NCBI GenBank assembly: GCA_015680905.1
Contig: CM027381.1
Location: forward strand, 63,167,501-63,231,500
Length of the DNA stretch: 64,000 bases
Direction: 5' to 3'
DNA from: Coptis chinensis
Lineage: Eukaryota > Streptophyta > Magnoliopsida > Ranunculales > Ranunculaceae
Shown here: piece after piece, positions 22,279 through 33,510 of the stretch
Layout: each line of letters begins with the position of its first letter
Position numbering within the stretch: the stretch's first letter is position 1
The notes under the pieces: model-generated
Told to the model about the DNA's origin: nothing
The model's database searches: none
The model's input: only the letters and a program-made list of their open reading frames with translations
Translations under genes and position numbers: made by a program

Positions 22279-23675
22279 CTAGGGTTGAGTGGCTTGTGTC
22301 TTTCTACGCAAAAGCAAAAGAGTGAGTTGGTCGACCTTAGCCTCTAGAGACTCCATTCTAGAACATTGACTTGCCTCGAGATTGTCGGAGATTGAGTCGA
22401 GATGTGCAATAAGCTCTAGAACACTTTCAAAACTTCCGATTTTTCCGCGGATAGCAAAGTAATTGCATTCTCCACTTTGGCAAAGCGGCATAATTTCTCC
22501 TAGGATCAAGCAATAACTCTCCACTTGTATTGAATTTTGTTGAGAGTATAATTGTTGTTGAGGACCAACCGTGAAACTTGACTTGTCCGCGGAATATAAC
22601 TTTGATCTTAGAACCTGGGGTCCAAAGATTCCTCCAATAATTACCTTGAAAGTTATTACCACCTTGGTTGGGCCTCTCCTCAAACGAGTTTATATTGTAC
22701 TCTCAACGGCCGCATGTTGATAGTAATCAGGACATTCTAGAGTTGCAAGTGTCCCAACGACTTCGCGATGATTGGCTAGCTTGCATGACCGGGAGAGATT
22801 TAACTTGAGACTTGTTGAACTTGGAGGGATTCATAGATAACCCGATTAAATTTCTTACCGAGTTTCAATCTTTGGTGGCCGGGCTAATGTAACTTTCGAT
22901 TCTTGTCGATTGTTCATGTGCTTTGTAGCCAAATTGCTTTGGCTCCCCCCATGCTAGCGACATCCTCGCCGCTAGTAGTCCACCGCTTGGTTTCTTCAAA
23001 GAAAATTCTCGAGAAAGTTGTGTTTCCTCTCCATCCATCGATGTAAACTTGCCTTTTGTGCATTCGACCAGATCATCCCGCTTGTTCATCATCGAGTCCT
23101 CGATAGAAAAATGAGCAAGGGTGTGTGCTCTTATCATTATCCGTGATGTGGACATGAGACTAGCGATTATTGAATTTCTCCCACTTTGATGATATTCTTG
23201 GTCACCTTCCCTTTGAAATTGTTGATGGCTCACTGCATGGCATCCGTGTACAGGGTGGGTAGAACTTGTTCATAAACTTTTGTTCTCAACTTCTCCCGTA
23301 TGATTGTCTATTGAATTGATCGGCCGTGCGGTTAACCATTCAGATGCTTTTACCTTCGAGCGAGGTAGGGAGCGAGAATGATTTTGATACTCTCATCCCC
23401 TCGATGTTCTCGTTCTTGAAAGTTCTCGAGGGCCGATAGAAATTTGTTCATGTGAACATAAGGTCAACATTATGCGAGCGGAATCAAACTTTGGAAGCAT
23501 GAGATTCTCGATGCTCTAAGCTCAAACTGTGGTTAGCCACATTTTGGAAAAATAATATTATTTGCAGGTGGGTCTCAATGATTGGCAGGAATAGAAATCG
23601 CCAACTTCTTCCTCTGTTGTGCTTTTCGTAGGTGGGATAACCCGGGATTATTGGTGTCCAAAACACCTCCATCAT
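22279..23675 (-). pseudogene. Athila gag of element D (fragments)
   Basis: Three minus-strand frames (23675-23484, 23233-22865, 22683-22279) fit a gag. The first has N-terminal-like sequence, the second lies in the central domain, and the third is Gln-rich (VGPQQQLYSQQNSIQ) and ends in a predicted coiled coil (SRMESLEAKVDQLTLLLLRR), as gag C-termini of this group do. Frame changes at about 23450 and 22800 break it. No start codon can be assigned. Confidence 0.55.
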
Positions 23676-23819
23676 TCGCGTGCAACCATTATATCAATCA
23701 TGTCTAGTATTCTTACTATCGCGAAGATGATGAAAACTATCCTATTATGCTTGAATGCAATTAAACTAATATACAACTATTCTAAATTATACTAATATGC
23801 AAACTCCCATCGCAATTCC

Positions 23820-24720
23820 CTACACCAGATATCGAACTAGATACCGCAATAGAAACTGAAGAGCCTACCACGGTAGAGGTACCAGTTAAACCACAACCAA
23901 AGAAACCGAAAGCCAAGGTTACACAGCAAGTAGAGCCATATGCGAAATATAGAGCGAAACCACCGTTCCCTCAAAAATTAGCCATGCTAACTAGGGATAC
24001 AAACTTTGAGGAAATTAGGAACGTTTTCAAGAATCTAACGATAAACCTCCCTTTTCTCGAAGCTATTAAAAAGCTTCCTAACCACGCTTAAGTTTCTTAA
24101 AGAGTTGTGCACTACTAGGCGAAGACTAACATACCCAAAGACGCCTTTTTAATCGGTTCCTAACTTTATCCAAAAATAATGGAATTGTTAAGTACAAGGA
24201 CCCTTTGGTCGCCCTATTGTAAAATGCACCTTAGGAGATTCCCACACGACCACTTTATTAGACACGGGGCGAGTGTTAACTTACTCCCGTGATACTTGTA
24301 TAAACAAATAGGTCTACAGGAAATGCAACCTACAAAAATAACGCTGCAATTAGCGGATGTGTCAATTAAGTATCCTAAAGGTGTAGTGGAAAACGTGCTT
24401 GTTAAGGTTTAGATTTCTACTATCCCGGCGATTTTGTTATCCTCGATACAAGTCGCTAATGACTCGTACCAATCATCTTAGGGCCCCCCTTCTTGGCAAC
24501 TGCCAACGAAACTTTATAAATTGTCGCTATGGAAAGATGTCGCTATCTTTTGGCCATCTTTCCGCCGAGGTAAATGTTTTAAAATGATGAAACAGTTACC
24601 GTGATTCGTCTATAGATGGGGAGGTTAGCATGATCGAGAGTTTAGCTCAAGATTATTTTAACAACACGTTTCCCAAAACAATATGTACAAATTCCTTTCT
24701 TTTGGAACTTGATTTTGTGA
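23820..24720 (+). pseudogene. gag end and protease of element A
   Basis: Readable blocks are the spacer KPKAKVTQQVEPYAKYR, PFPQKLAMLTRDTNFEEI, LPFLEAIKKLPNHA, the active site LLDTG near 24255, IGLQEMQPTK, and MSLSFGHLSAEVNVLK (24534-24587), which matches the block found at 1044 on the minus strand. One base is missing inside the GGGCGAGTG string after DTG, so the active-site frame is broken. The region is equivalent to 286-2150. Confidence 0.7.
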
Positions 24721-24889
24721 ATGACTCCCTACTTAGAGAGAGGTCAACACCATCCCGGAGTCCACACCAATTGTAGACCGGCGGTTGCTCCATATATCGA
24801 GTATGAATACTTGCTACCAAAGCAAGTATTCATTACACAAGATAAGGACACTTATGAAACATCAACGGACATTACATTCACACCATTAA

Positions 24890-25960
24890 GCTTAAACCTC
24901 TTCCCCCGGAGTTAAAATATATTCAACTTGATCCGGATGGTAGTCACCCGATAATTATATCTTCTTCTGCTAACTAAAGATGAAGAGACATCTTTAATAA
25001 GGGTGATTAGGGAACATCGGTCCGCGATTGGTTGGTCCTTAGCTCGACATTGGGGGCATCGACCTAACCGTCCGCGACTCATCGATATACATTTGGAGGA
25101 TAACGCCGAAGACTTCGCGCCAACACCGGTTGCCGCTTGAACCCTACCATGAAAGAGGTGGTTAGGGAAGAAGTCTTACGATTGGATCGGACGCGGTATT
25201 ATATACCCAATCTCCGATAGCGAATGGGTAAGTCCCATTCATGTAGTTCCTAAGAAGTCGGAATTACCATAATGCGAACGGGAAGGGTGACTATGTTGTC
25301 ACCAAGGTCCTATGAAATGGAGAATCTGATTGATTCTGAGGCGTTTAAATGCTATGACACGAAAGGATCACTTTCCCCTTACCATTTATAGATCAGATGC
25401 TTGAACGCCCGGCCTGGTCATGCCTTTATTGTTTCCTAGATGGCTACTCTGGCTATTTTCAGATTATTATTGATATTGATGACCAAGAAAAATTAACCTT
25501 CACATGTCCCTTCGAATATATGCCTATAAACGAATGCCTTTTGCCTTTTGTAATGCTCCCGGTACCTTCCATGTGTATGCTTCATATATTTAGTGACATG
25601 GTAGAAGCTTTATGGAAGTTTTCATGGATGATTTTCTATCTATGGAGACTCCTTCACAGATCGCTTGTCTAACTCCGTCTAAAGGTTTTGACACGGTGTG
25701 AAGAAAAGAGCCTCGTTTTTTAAATTGGGAAAAGTGTCATTTCATGGTCAAAAAGGGCATAGTACTAGGTCATATTGTATCTAGTGATGGCATCCAAGTA
25801 GATAAAGCCAAACTAGATAAGATAGCGACTCTACCTAAACCACGGATTTGTCCGCGAGATTAGAGCCTTTCTAGGCCATGCGGGGTTTTATAGGCGGTTC
25901 ATTAAAGATTTTTCAAAATAGCTAGGCCTTTAACTAACCTGCTTTTGAAGGATGCAATCT
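24890..25960 (+). pseudogene. Reverse transcriptase of element A
   Basis: Motifs in order over several frames: DEETSLIRVIREHRSAIGW, LPTMKEVVREEVLR, RKDHFPLPFIDQMLER (25360-25400), FLDGYSGYFQI (25430, first catalytic aspartate), MPFAFCNAPGTF, FMDDF at 25621-25632 (both catalytic aspartates present), GIVLGHIVSSDGIQVDKAK (about 25760-25810) and RPLTNLLLKD. At least five frameshifts. Close to the fragment at 5538-6075 but not identical. Confidence 0.8.
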
Positions 25961-26039
25961 TTGATTTTAATTTTAACTGTAAACAGGCTTTGACACCTTA
26001 AAAGCGCTTCCCTAACCACGCACCTATTATACGTTCCCC

Positions 26040-26440
26040 GATTGGTCAAAACCTTCGAACTCATGTGTGGATGCTAGTGACTATGGTGCCGCCTTTGGGA
26101 CGTAAAAATAGATAATAAGTCCAATCGTTATTTATTATGCTAGTAAAATTAAACGATGCTCAACGAATTATACAACTACTGAAAAAGAATTTTAGCTGTC
26201 ATTTTTATGCTTTAGATAAGTTTCGGGGTCCTTATTTGGTTGGTTCTAAAACTTTAGTTTATACGGACCATGCAGCTCTTAGGTACCTTCTTGCAAAGAA
26301 GGATGCTAAGCGAGTTAATCCGATGGATTCTTCTCCGCAAAGAGTTCACATTAGAAATAAAGGATAAAAAAGAGGGTCGAAAAACGAGTTGCCGGGCCAC
26401 CATTTTATCTAGACTTACAACGACGCGATAGTAGTGATTC
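26040..26440 (+). pseudogene. RNase H of element A
   Basis: The most readable part, 26137-26367, includes KTLVYTDHAALRYLLAKK, the Ty3/gypsy RNase H motif with catalytic aspartate, followed by a frame shift into the usual EF-LEIKDKKG context and the ADHLSRL end (about 26390-26420). The N-terminal DAS-Y motif can be seen at about 26070. Broken. Confidence 0.7.
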
Positions 26441-26479
26441 CGAGTCCATACCGACTCTTTTCCCCGATGAAAGCATCTG

Positions 26480-27850
26480 TATGCTATTTTTTCATCACCT
26501 TGGTATCGCGGACATCGTGAAATTATTTAGCGCTGATGTTATGCCTCATAATTGGTCAAGAAATGAACGTAAGAAGTTCTTGGCCGAGTCAAGTTATACT
26601 ATTGGGATGAGCCCTACCTTTTTTAAGTATTGTGCGGATCATTTATTCGTTGCGTTGCATTCCCGGTGGGAATATAATGAAGTTCTATCCTTCTGCCATG
26701 ACAAAGAGTGTGGTGGCCACTTTAGTGGAATGAAAACAGCCGCTAAAAAGTTCTTCAATGTGGATTTTATTGGCCTACCCTTTTTAAGGATGCCCAAGTG
26801 CATTGCAAGACCCGTATTCATTGCCAACAACTCTCTTTAATCAATTTGGCGTAATATGATGCCATTAAATCCAATCTTAATAGTAGAAATTTTTGATGTT
26901 TGGGGTATTGATTTCATGGGCCCGTTCCTGTTCCCACCGGTTATATTTATATTCTAGTTGCCGTGGACTACGCGGTCTAAATGGATAGAGCCCTAGCTTT
27001 CGTCGTGAAAGCAATGACCATAAGACCGTGAGTATTTTTTATTAAAGAATACATTTTCTGTAGGTTTGGCATTCCTAAAGCCATCATTAGTGATGGGGAA
27101 TATATTTTGCAAACAGAGTTGTTGCATCCCTAGTGAAAAGTATGGAGTTACACACAAAGTAGCAACTCCTTATCATCCACAAACTAGCGGACAAGTAGAA
27201 GTTTCTAATAGGAAATCAAAAAGATTTTAGAAACAACAAGAAACCCCGATAGGAAAGACTGGTCAGAAGCGTCTATCGGATGCCTTATGGGCATATATAG
27301 ACTGCTTTCAAAACTCCTATAGGTATGTCTCCCTTTAGACTTGTATTTGGGAAACCATGTCATTTGCCCGTTGAATTAGAGCAATCGCGGCTCTGTGGGC
27401 TATAAAAAGCCTTAACTTCAATATTGATTAAGGCCAAACGCAAAGTTACAATTAAATGAGCTTGAAGAAACCAGCAATTCTTACGATCTCGAAGGATTAT
27501 AAAGCCAACATGAAGCGTGTTCATGATAAGCATATCTTCGCGAAAGAGTTTGTGGTCGGACAAAGGTTTTGCTTTACAACTCCGCCTACATATTTTCCCA
27601 GGAAATTAAAACCCGTTGGTCCGGTCCTTTTCTCGTTATCAAGTCACCCCTTACGGGCAATTACCTTGGTAAATCCCAAGGACAAAGCGGTACCTTTCAA
27701 GTTAATGGTCAACGGTTAAAACATTTTCACCGAACTTTGTCCCCCGATGTGGAGGAAGTCCTTTTTACAGACCCCTCATCTATGAGGATGACCTTGTCAT
27801 TGGTGTACTTACTTTCATTTCCATATACCGATAAGTACACCATTCAGTAA
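26480..27850 (+). pseudogene. Integrase of element A
   Basis: 26481-26840 holds the zinc-binding N-terminal domain (ADVMPHNWSRNERKKF, then CHDKECGGHFSGMKTAAK). The catalytic core can be followed through frame changes: [10 protein letters not shown] (about 26900-26930), [13 protein letters not shown] (about 27060-27100) and [16 protein letters not shown] (about 27165-27215), giving the D, D and E residues. The C-terminal part includes FPRKLKPVG and TFQVNGQRLKHF (27690-27730). In the intact protein this would insert element cDNA into the genome. Confidence 0.75.
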
Positions 27851-28780
27851 CCGGCCCTCCTTATGGAGTGTGTGGGCTGTAAGTACCGGATCCTAAGTCC
27901 ACAGATTCACATAATTCACGTTTTCCACCTTCGCGATGTTTTTCGATTTTGAGTCATGTTCCTCTATGGAGTGAATTATGTATTTATTGTTTTTCGTGGT
28001 TTCTTATAGTAAACAAATAAAATAAATTAAAATTCATAAAAATCATAGACATAGCAATCCAACAAGTCTTGGGAATCGACTTTAAACGATCCGACGTTGT
28101 AAACAAATTTTGTGGTTAAAAATTTGTTTGGGGGGTGGAAATCGTCTTTCCATCCGATTGCTCGAACTTTCTAGTTGTGTTGTTTAGGTCCATTAGTATA
28201 GTTCATTGGGGTTGACGTTATCAAATTTAGTGTTCATTCCTTCGCGATAACTTACGCCATGCACGCACTACGAGGGCGTTTTCCACTATCTTATTCGTCA
28301 CCCCCGGTTGGAATCGAGTGTTTTATGGATCATTGATTGGAAATTCTCTCCGATCATTTCCATATCTCATTCGCAAGAATTGGACCGATAACGGCGGGAA
28401 ATCTAGTTTGAAATTGCGCTTAAAATCGACAAAAAGTTGAAAAATACGATTGGGCTTGGGCCTACTCACACAGAGCTACAGAAGGCCCTTCTTTCCAAAA
28501 CCAAATCGCGATCTTCTTCTTCTCCAGCCCGCTTGACACAAAGTTTAAATCCAAACCCTAGCAACCAAAAAAAAAATAATAAAAAATAAAAATAAAAAAA
28601 TAGAATACATTCAAATAGAAAGACCACCCAACCCCCATTGTCAAACACCAACACAATCTCCAACCGTTTCCACCAAGAAACCACCCACCAATTCGAAGTT
28701 TCGAACCTGCCCGAACCTACCATAACCACCACTGTTGGTTTGGTTAGTTTTCATCAAACTCGTGATCCACCACCATCTAC
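27851..28780 (+). other. Post-integrase spacer of element A
   Basis: The first 150 bases match, in reverse complement, the left edge of the window, so this is element sequence. The rest is non-coding. At 28500-28620 there is CT-rich sequence followed by an A-rich stretch that resembles a leader, but no TATA box is clear. Confidence 0.5.
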
Positions 28781-29840
28781 AAACCCCAAATCAGTAAATA
28801 ACTTCAATGGCTAACGACGAGAATTCGCCGAAAACGCGTTTGCTTCCGGGAGCAGCCATTTTATGACGCTGGAGATGTTTAAGAGAAATTGAACGGATTT
28901 GTGGTATTGACGGAGGATTTCTATCACTTTGATTTGGTAGAACAGTTTTATAAGAAACGAAGTGGAGGGAAATAGGATTTTCATTAGGATAGCAGGAACG
29001 CTGAGGGAAGTTACGACAGTTGTTGGTCGAGCTATTAGGAATCACCCCTCAGAACCAACCTAGATAATGCACCATTCAGGAATCCAAGAATACTGCAGTT
29101 CCTGTTTTGATGAAAGATACGGTCATAGAGGGTGAATACAATACGATATCTCATTCGTTCAAGGCAGACGATTTCGAGAACCAATCAACCGGGTGTCGCC
29201 GCTGGATTGGTAAGAACGCCCTCGGGAAAGACAAAGTCAGCGACATCGACTTCATTAATCGTGACGTTTCTCGAATTTGCAAACGAAGGAGTATAATTTC
29301 TGCATCCTTGATTTAATTTTGAATGTGATTAGAGGAGTGGGAAAGAGCCCGGCGCCTCTTCCCCGTATTGATCACTAAGATTATGCTCTCATTTAGAGCC
29401 GCCACTAGATCTGCTCCTATTAAGATCAAATTGCCTTCTAATCCAAGTATTTATAAGGAATGCATTCAAAAGACTTGGCCGTTGTTCCGCAGAGAAGGAA
29501 GTCGAAGTCGGATAATGTAGGGAAGATATGACATGGTTGGTTGAGGATAATTTTGATAGTCATACTTCTAATTTAGAACGATTGATAATGCCGCAAACTG
29601 GTTTTGCGATGCGATTATCATATCTGTGAAGATATTAGACATAGACAAATCGCGGCTTCGAATAAGCAAACGAACCTTCGTGACGATAGTTGAAATGCTC
29701 GTAAAGGGTCGTGACGATATCTTGTCTAACATGGAGGTTATCCACAATAATCACCAAGCCCAAGATGCCGCATCGGATGAGATGGAAGCACGCTTGTTCG
29801 GGATAGAGATGCTACGACGCGATGCCACTCGTGGATGAGT
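28780..29840 (+). pseudogene. Accessory ORF region of element A, first part
   Basis: A possible start at 28808 (MANDENSPKTRLLPG) opens a frame that is soon broken. Longer readable parts are 29107-29316 and 29626-29838; the last ends in a helical, charged stretch (MEVIHNNHQAQDAASDEM). Athila elements often carry one or more ORFs after integrase with poorly conserved sequence. I recognise no domain and do not assign envelope function. Confidence 0.35.
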
Positions 29841-30356
29841 CCCCGTCTCGGTGAGTCCGAGAGGCATGAGCGTCGTCGCCGCTTGAGCGGATGGCTCAAG
29901 CCATTCGCCACCACGAGCCAGTCTCCATCTCGTGGACCATCTTCTTCACACTTAGGTGTGCACCATCGGTTGTGTCCTTTAATTACATTGTTTTTATTGT
30001 TTTCTTAGTGGAATTTTATTTCAGTAGTTAGATTTGAGTATTAAGTTGTTTGTTTTAGATTGCTTGGATTTCATATTATTTTAATATAATTTATTTTGAT
30101 TATCTTTCAGATAGTTGTCTTGGAGTAAAAGTTGAAAATTAGTCGATACCGCATATCTATGATTTTTTTTTGTAGCGGTAGCATGATATGTAGGAGAGTT
30201 TAGAAGTTACTATTCTAAACCAAGTTTAAAAGATACCAGGGTTGTTAGGAAATCAAAGACATGGTTAGTTCCGTTTTGGTTTGGCGTTTTCCTATTTCCG
30301 AAATTGCCTTAAAACAAATTTGGCAACTTGCCGATTCGTTTTGGAAACCCGGAACC

Positions 30357-30365
30357 TATTTAAAC
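30357..30365 (+). promoter_or_regulatory. Possible internal TATA box of element A
   Basis: TATTTAAAC is followed by about 100 bases rich in C, T and A without G (CCATCATACTACACTCAC and on), like the leader sequences after the two TATA boxes of element B at 35720 and 36482. The similarity of layout is the main support. Confidence 0.4.
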
Positions 30366-30484
30366 TTCCATCATACTACACTCACAACCCATACTACACC
30401 CCACAATCATCTTTCACTTTTCACTCCAGCCCTTTTTCTAGTTTTTTCTTGTTTTTTTCTTAGAAACTCACTTTCAAGACCTAC

Positions 30485-30715
30485 TGGCCAGCGCCAAGCA
30501 AGAGAGCGACTCCCGCCCTTTTTTACTGTAAATAGAAAATTCACTAGAGGCAGCGCCTTCAAGTAGAGCTGCCCGGGCCAAACACCGGAAATCAAAAAAA
30601 ATCACAGCGCCGCGCTTCAAGTAGAGCGCGACCCGCTAAAACACTGTAATTTCAAAACCAAAGAGCGCTGACTCTCTATCTTATACGCCAGCGCTCTCTT
30701 TAGTAAACACGTGAA
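30485..30715. repeat. Degenerate tandem repeats built on CAGCGCC...GAGCGC
   Basis: Four or five imperfect units of about 55-65 bp each contain CAGCGCC near one end and CAAGTAGAGC-like sequence near the other, separated by A-rich spacers (CAGCGCCAAGCAAGAGAGCG; CAGCGCCTTCAAGTAGAGC; CAGCGCCGCGCTTCAAGTAG; CCAGCGCTCTC). The G+C-rich parts can pair with one another as short hairpins. They lie in the leader or first part of the accessory ORF region of element A. Confidence 0.6.
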
Positions 30716-31007
30716 TTTTAGATTTTCCGAGGTTCTTCCGTGTTTTCGCAGCTATTCTACAAAGTAGTGTTGAGATGACACCACCTATAGTCATTCCCGA
30801 ACAAGTCTTTTGAAGACTTGATGGGAACCTATACCTATGGAGCATCGTTCGCGAGCCGGATCTTGCATTAGGATGCATGCATCTTCCTCGTGAGTGATGC
30901 CGATTCTTTTCACCTAAGCTAACTGAATTCTTCTATAATAATATTACTTTTTTTTTTGTACCCAAGAAGGAGAACAAAAATTTTCCCTTACTATTGATGG
31001 TACGACT

Positions 31008-31675
31008 ATGGAATTCAATAAGCACTTGATAGCTTTGGTTTCGGATTGCCATTACCGACCCCTATGCACACGGGGGATATATGATGATAACTCATACCTA
31101 TATGAATATGCCTATTTCCATGAGTATTATGGGGAGGGTTTTTCGATCATGGACCAAGACCAATATAACATCGCATCGAAAGTAGCCTATCACCGAATGT
31201 AGGCACAACCATGTTGTTCATCATGATGAACATTCTAGGGAACGGTAGTTTACTTCGCCAATAATACCGCCGGTGACGCGTTTTCCTTGCTTTAGCCGGG
31301 GGACGCCGAGGTATGACATTCCCCGAAGTTTTAGTTGCTACTCGGCGAGCCCATACCTTGAGGCATAAGTACCTTCTTATGCCTGTCTTGGTCTGCCGCA
31401 TTATGCGCTTTGCCTACCCGTGATACCGCATTAATGCAGATCGTAAAAGGGTCGAAATCATGAGACCCACCAATCGTGTGGTAAGATCATTCCGAGCCAT
31501 GACTTGGCCGGGATGGCAGGTGCAACCACATTTGGTTGCTCCTTACACCCCATCAGACCAAATAACACTAGAGAGGTTAGCATTAGTTGATGATACACGA
31601 CGTAAGGCGTGGCAAGTTGTTATGGCATGGCAGGATGCGAAAGAACCTCATATAGAAGAGGAGGATGACGAGTAG
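31008..31675 (+). pseudogene. Accessory ORF region of element A, second part
   Basis: Two open stretches, 31008-31202 (MEFNKHLIALVSDCHYRP, rich in Tyr) and 31460-31675 (ending in the acidic tail EPHIEEEDDE and a stop at 31673-31675), are joined by a frameshifted middle. An acidic C-terminus followed by a 3' UTR is the common layout of post-integrase ORFs in this group. I cannot name a domain. Confidence 0.4.
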
Positions 31676-33510
31676 ATGTTGGGGTGCAGGTAAGTTTTAG
31701 TTAAGTTAGTGTCTGCTTATGTCCCAAGCAATTTAATTCTGTTAACCCCATAATGGGTGGAACTCTTATAGTGTTCGTCGGTTTTTATTTCCTATATTAG
31801 TACGCTCTCTAACATTGTTTTGCAGATGTTTCGAATTTCCAGCGTTTCAATGGTATTTTTCCTACCCTCTTTATTTAAACGCTTTGAGGACAAAGCATGC
31901 TTTTGTTTGGGGGTATAGAAACACGCGTGTAATTAAGACATCTGTTAGGATATAGATATGTATAATATGCACTTGTTTTCTAGTTAAAATTTCAAAATTC
32001 AAAAAATATAAATAAAAAGTATGCTATACACTTAGGAATATTGGTATTGTTTTCTTTCTCCATGCTCTTAACAATCTAGAAGTCTCAATGAAGTGTTGCA
32101 TCGTAATAATTGTTAGAAACTTAGGTTAATATGTAGGTAATAATCTTTGCATCTATCTATAAATTTATTACATGAGTATCTATGATTGTTAGCAGTAAGT
32201 TTTGAAATCTAGGCTAGAGTACTTATTCTACAAATCCTGTGAGAATATAGCCTAAAGCCTTATATGAGCGAAACATTTGAGAAATGACACAAGGGAGAAG
32301 TAAAATCCGGATAGAGAAATCACACGTCCACTTGCTTGATCACTAAACCATATCCTAAGCGAGAATTTAGGCCGCTCTTTGGATCGATATAGCCAGAAAT
32401 TCAAACCTATGAATTACTTTCCGCTAGTCGCCACTCTGAGCCCCTTCTTTAGCCTTCCATAAACCACAATTCCTTTACCCTGTTACAAAAACAAAACAAA
32501 ATAAAAAATCAACCTACCCAATTTAGAATAAGTCCGAGAATAGAATGAGGAAGAAAGAAGAAGAGAGAAAAAACGTGGTAAACAAAAATTAGTTAGTTGC
32601 CAGGAAAATAAATAAAATAAGTTTCCATCCAAAGATAAAAGAAAAAAAAAAAAAAAAAAAATAGAAATGAATAAAAACTCCAAAAAAATAGAATAAAAGG
32701 AGTCAAAGGCCAAAGAAAAGAAAAAAAAAAAAAAAAAAAAGGATGGCAAAGTGTGGAAGCAGGGGCAAAAAAGTAATTAACAAGGGTTTCTCTAAGTTAC
32801 ATAATATGAAGACTCTATTATCTCAGACTTGTCCTTTTGAATATCCATTTCCTTCCTTCTTAAACTATCTCCTAATCCCCAGAACACCTAATAAAGACCT
32901 CTAGCTCAATTAGGAATAGGTTAGTGTGATAGTAAGTGGCGGATGTGTTTGATCGACCCGGCTTCCTTGATGTCATTGAGATTGTAAGGTAAAGTGTGCG
33001 CACACCGGATTAATCGGAGTAGCTTAAAACTTGAGTGGAAAAATCAGAGAGGTTTTTGTCTTGACATTTATGTGAGGACCTACTTAAGGACGCTTATTCC
33101 GAAGTTCTCGAAACAAAACCTCGCTAAACATTTTCATAGTATTACTCATTGTTATATGTTTATTGTAGATGATTGATTATTATGCATATATTAACTTAGG
33201 TTTTTACTGTTATTCTTATGTAATTGCTAGTGAGATGTATAGATAGTTGAGACATGAAGGAGAAAACAATAGTTTTATTTCTTAGTCGCCAGAAGTATAG
33301 ATGAAGTTTGTGAGTACCTTCACTGGAAAACTCTCTCACGAGGCTATAACTTCGTCCACTAGGGAATTCCTAGTGGTTTAAGGCCTTGTTGCATATGGTC
33401 AATGCAATCGCACTCAGCTAAACGAGATTAGGTAGAACTCCATTTTGGTCACTTATTCTAATTTCTCATATTTGTTTCGAGGACAAGCAAAATCTTTGTT
33501 TGGGGTGGTT
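31676..33510 (+). other. 3' UTR of element A
   Basis: Non-coding. It is homologous over most of its length to 39080-40633 of element B, including CAATCCTGTGAGAAT, CTTTGGATCGA and TCTAGCTCAATTAGGA blocks. The purine motif GTTTGGGGGT follows GAGGACAAAG at the start (31888-31915). A-rich runs lie at 32640-32740. A hairpin shared with element B is at 33356-33376. The final GTTTGGGGTGGTT is the polypurine tract before the LTR. Confidence 0.65.
33356..33376. other. Conserved hairpin in 3' UTR (element A)
   Basis: CCACTAGG and CCTAGTGG form an 8-bp stem around the loop GAATT. The same 21 bases occur unchanged in element B at 40474-40494 although flanking sequence has diverged. Confidence 0.6.

Larger units (their letters stand above)
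18713..23790 (-). mobile_element. Degraded minus-strand Athila-like element D
   Basis: Minus-strand gag pieces at 23675-22279, protease at 22078-21430, and the 3' purine tract plus LTR D at the left. Reverse transcriptase to integrase are missing; the protease block is followed only by untranslatable sequence. No 5' LTR or primer site is found on the right side, where the element gives way to the plus-strand element A near 23800. Identification rests on the gag and protease motifs given in the separate entries. Confidence 0.65.

Noticed and set aside
28466..28732. Minus-strand 88-codon frame rich in Phe and Leu
   Set aside because: It is the antisense of an A-rich leader-like stretch; hydrophobicity comes from base composition.
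29828..29875. Hammerhead-ribozyme-like string (GGATGAGTCCCCGTCTCGG)
   Set aside because: It lacks the CUGAUGA core and the GAAA strand, and no cleavage triplet is placed to close helix III. It looks like a chance palindromic stretch at the end of a coding remnant.
31008..31675. Envelope-type gene in element A
   Set aside because: No signal peptide, membrane anchor or cysteine pattern can be seen in these pieces, so envelope function is not claimed.
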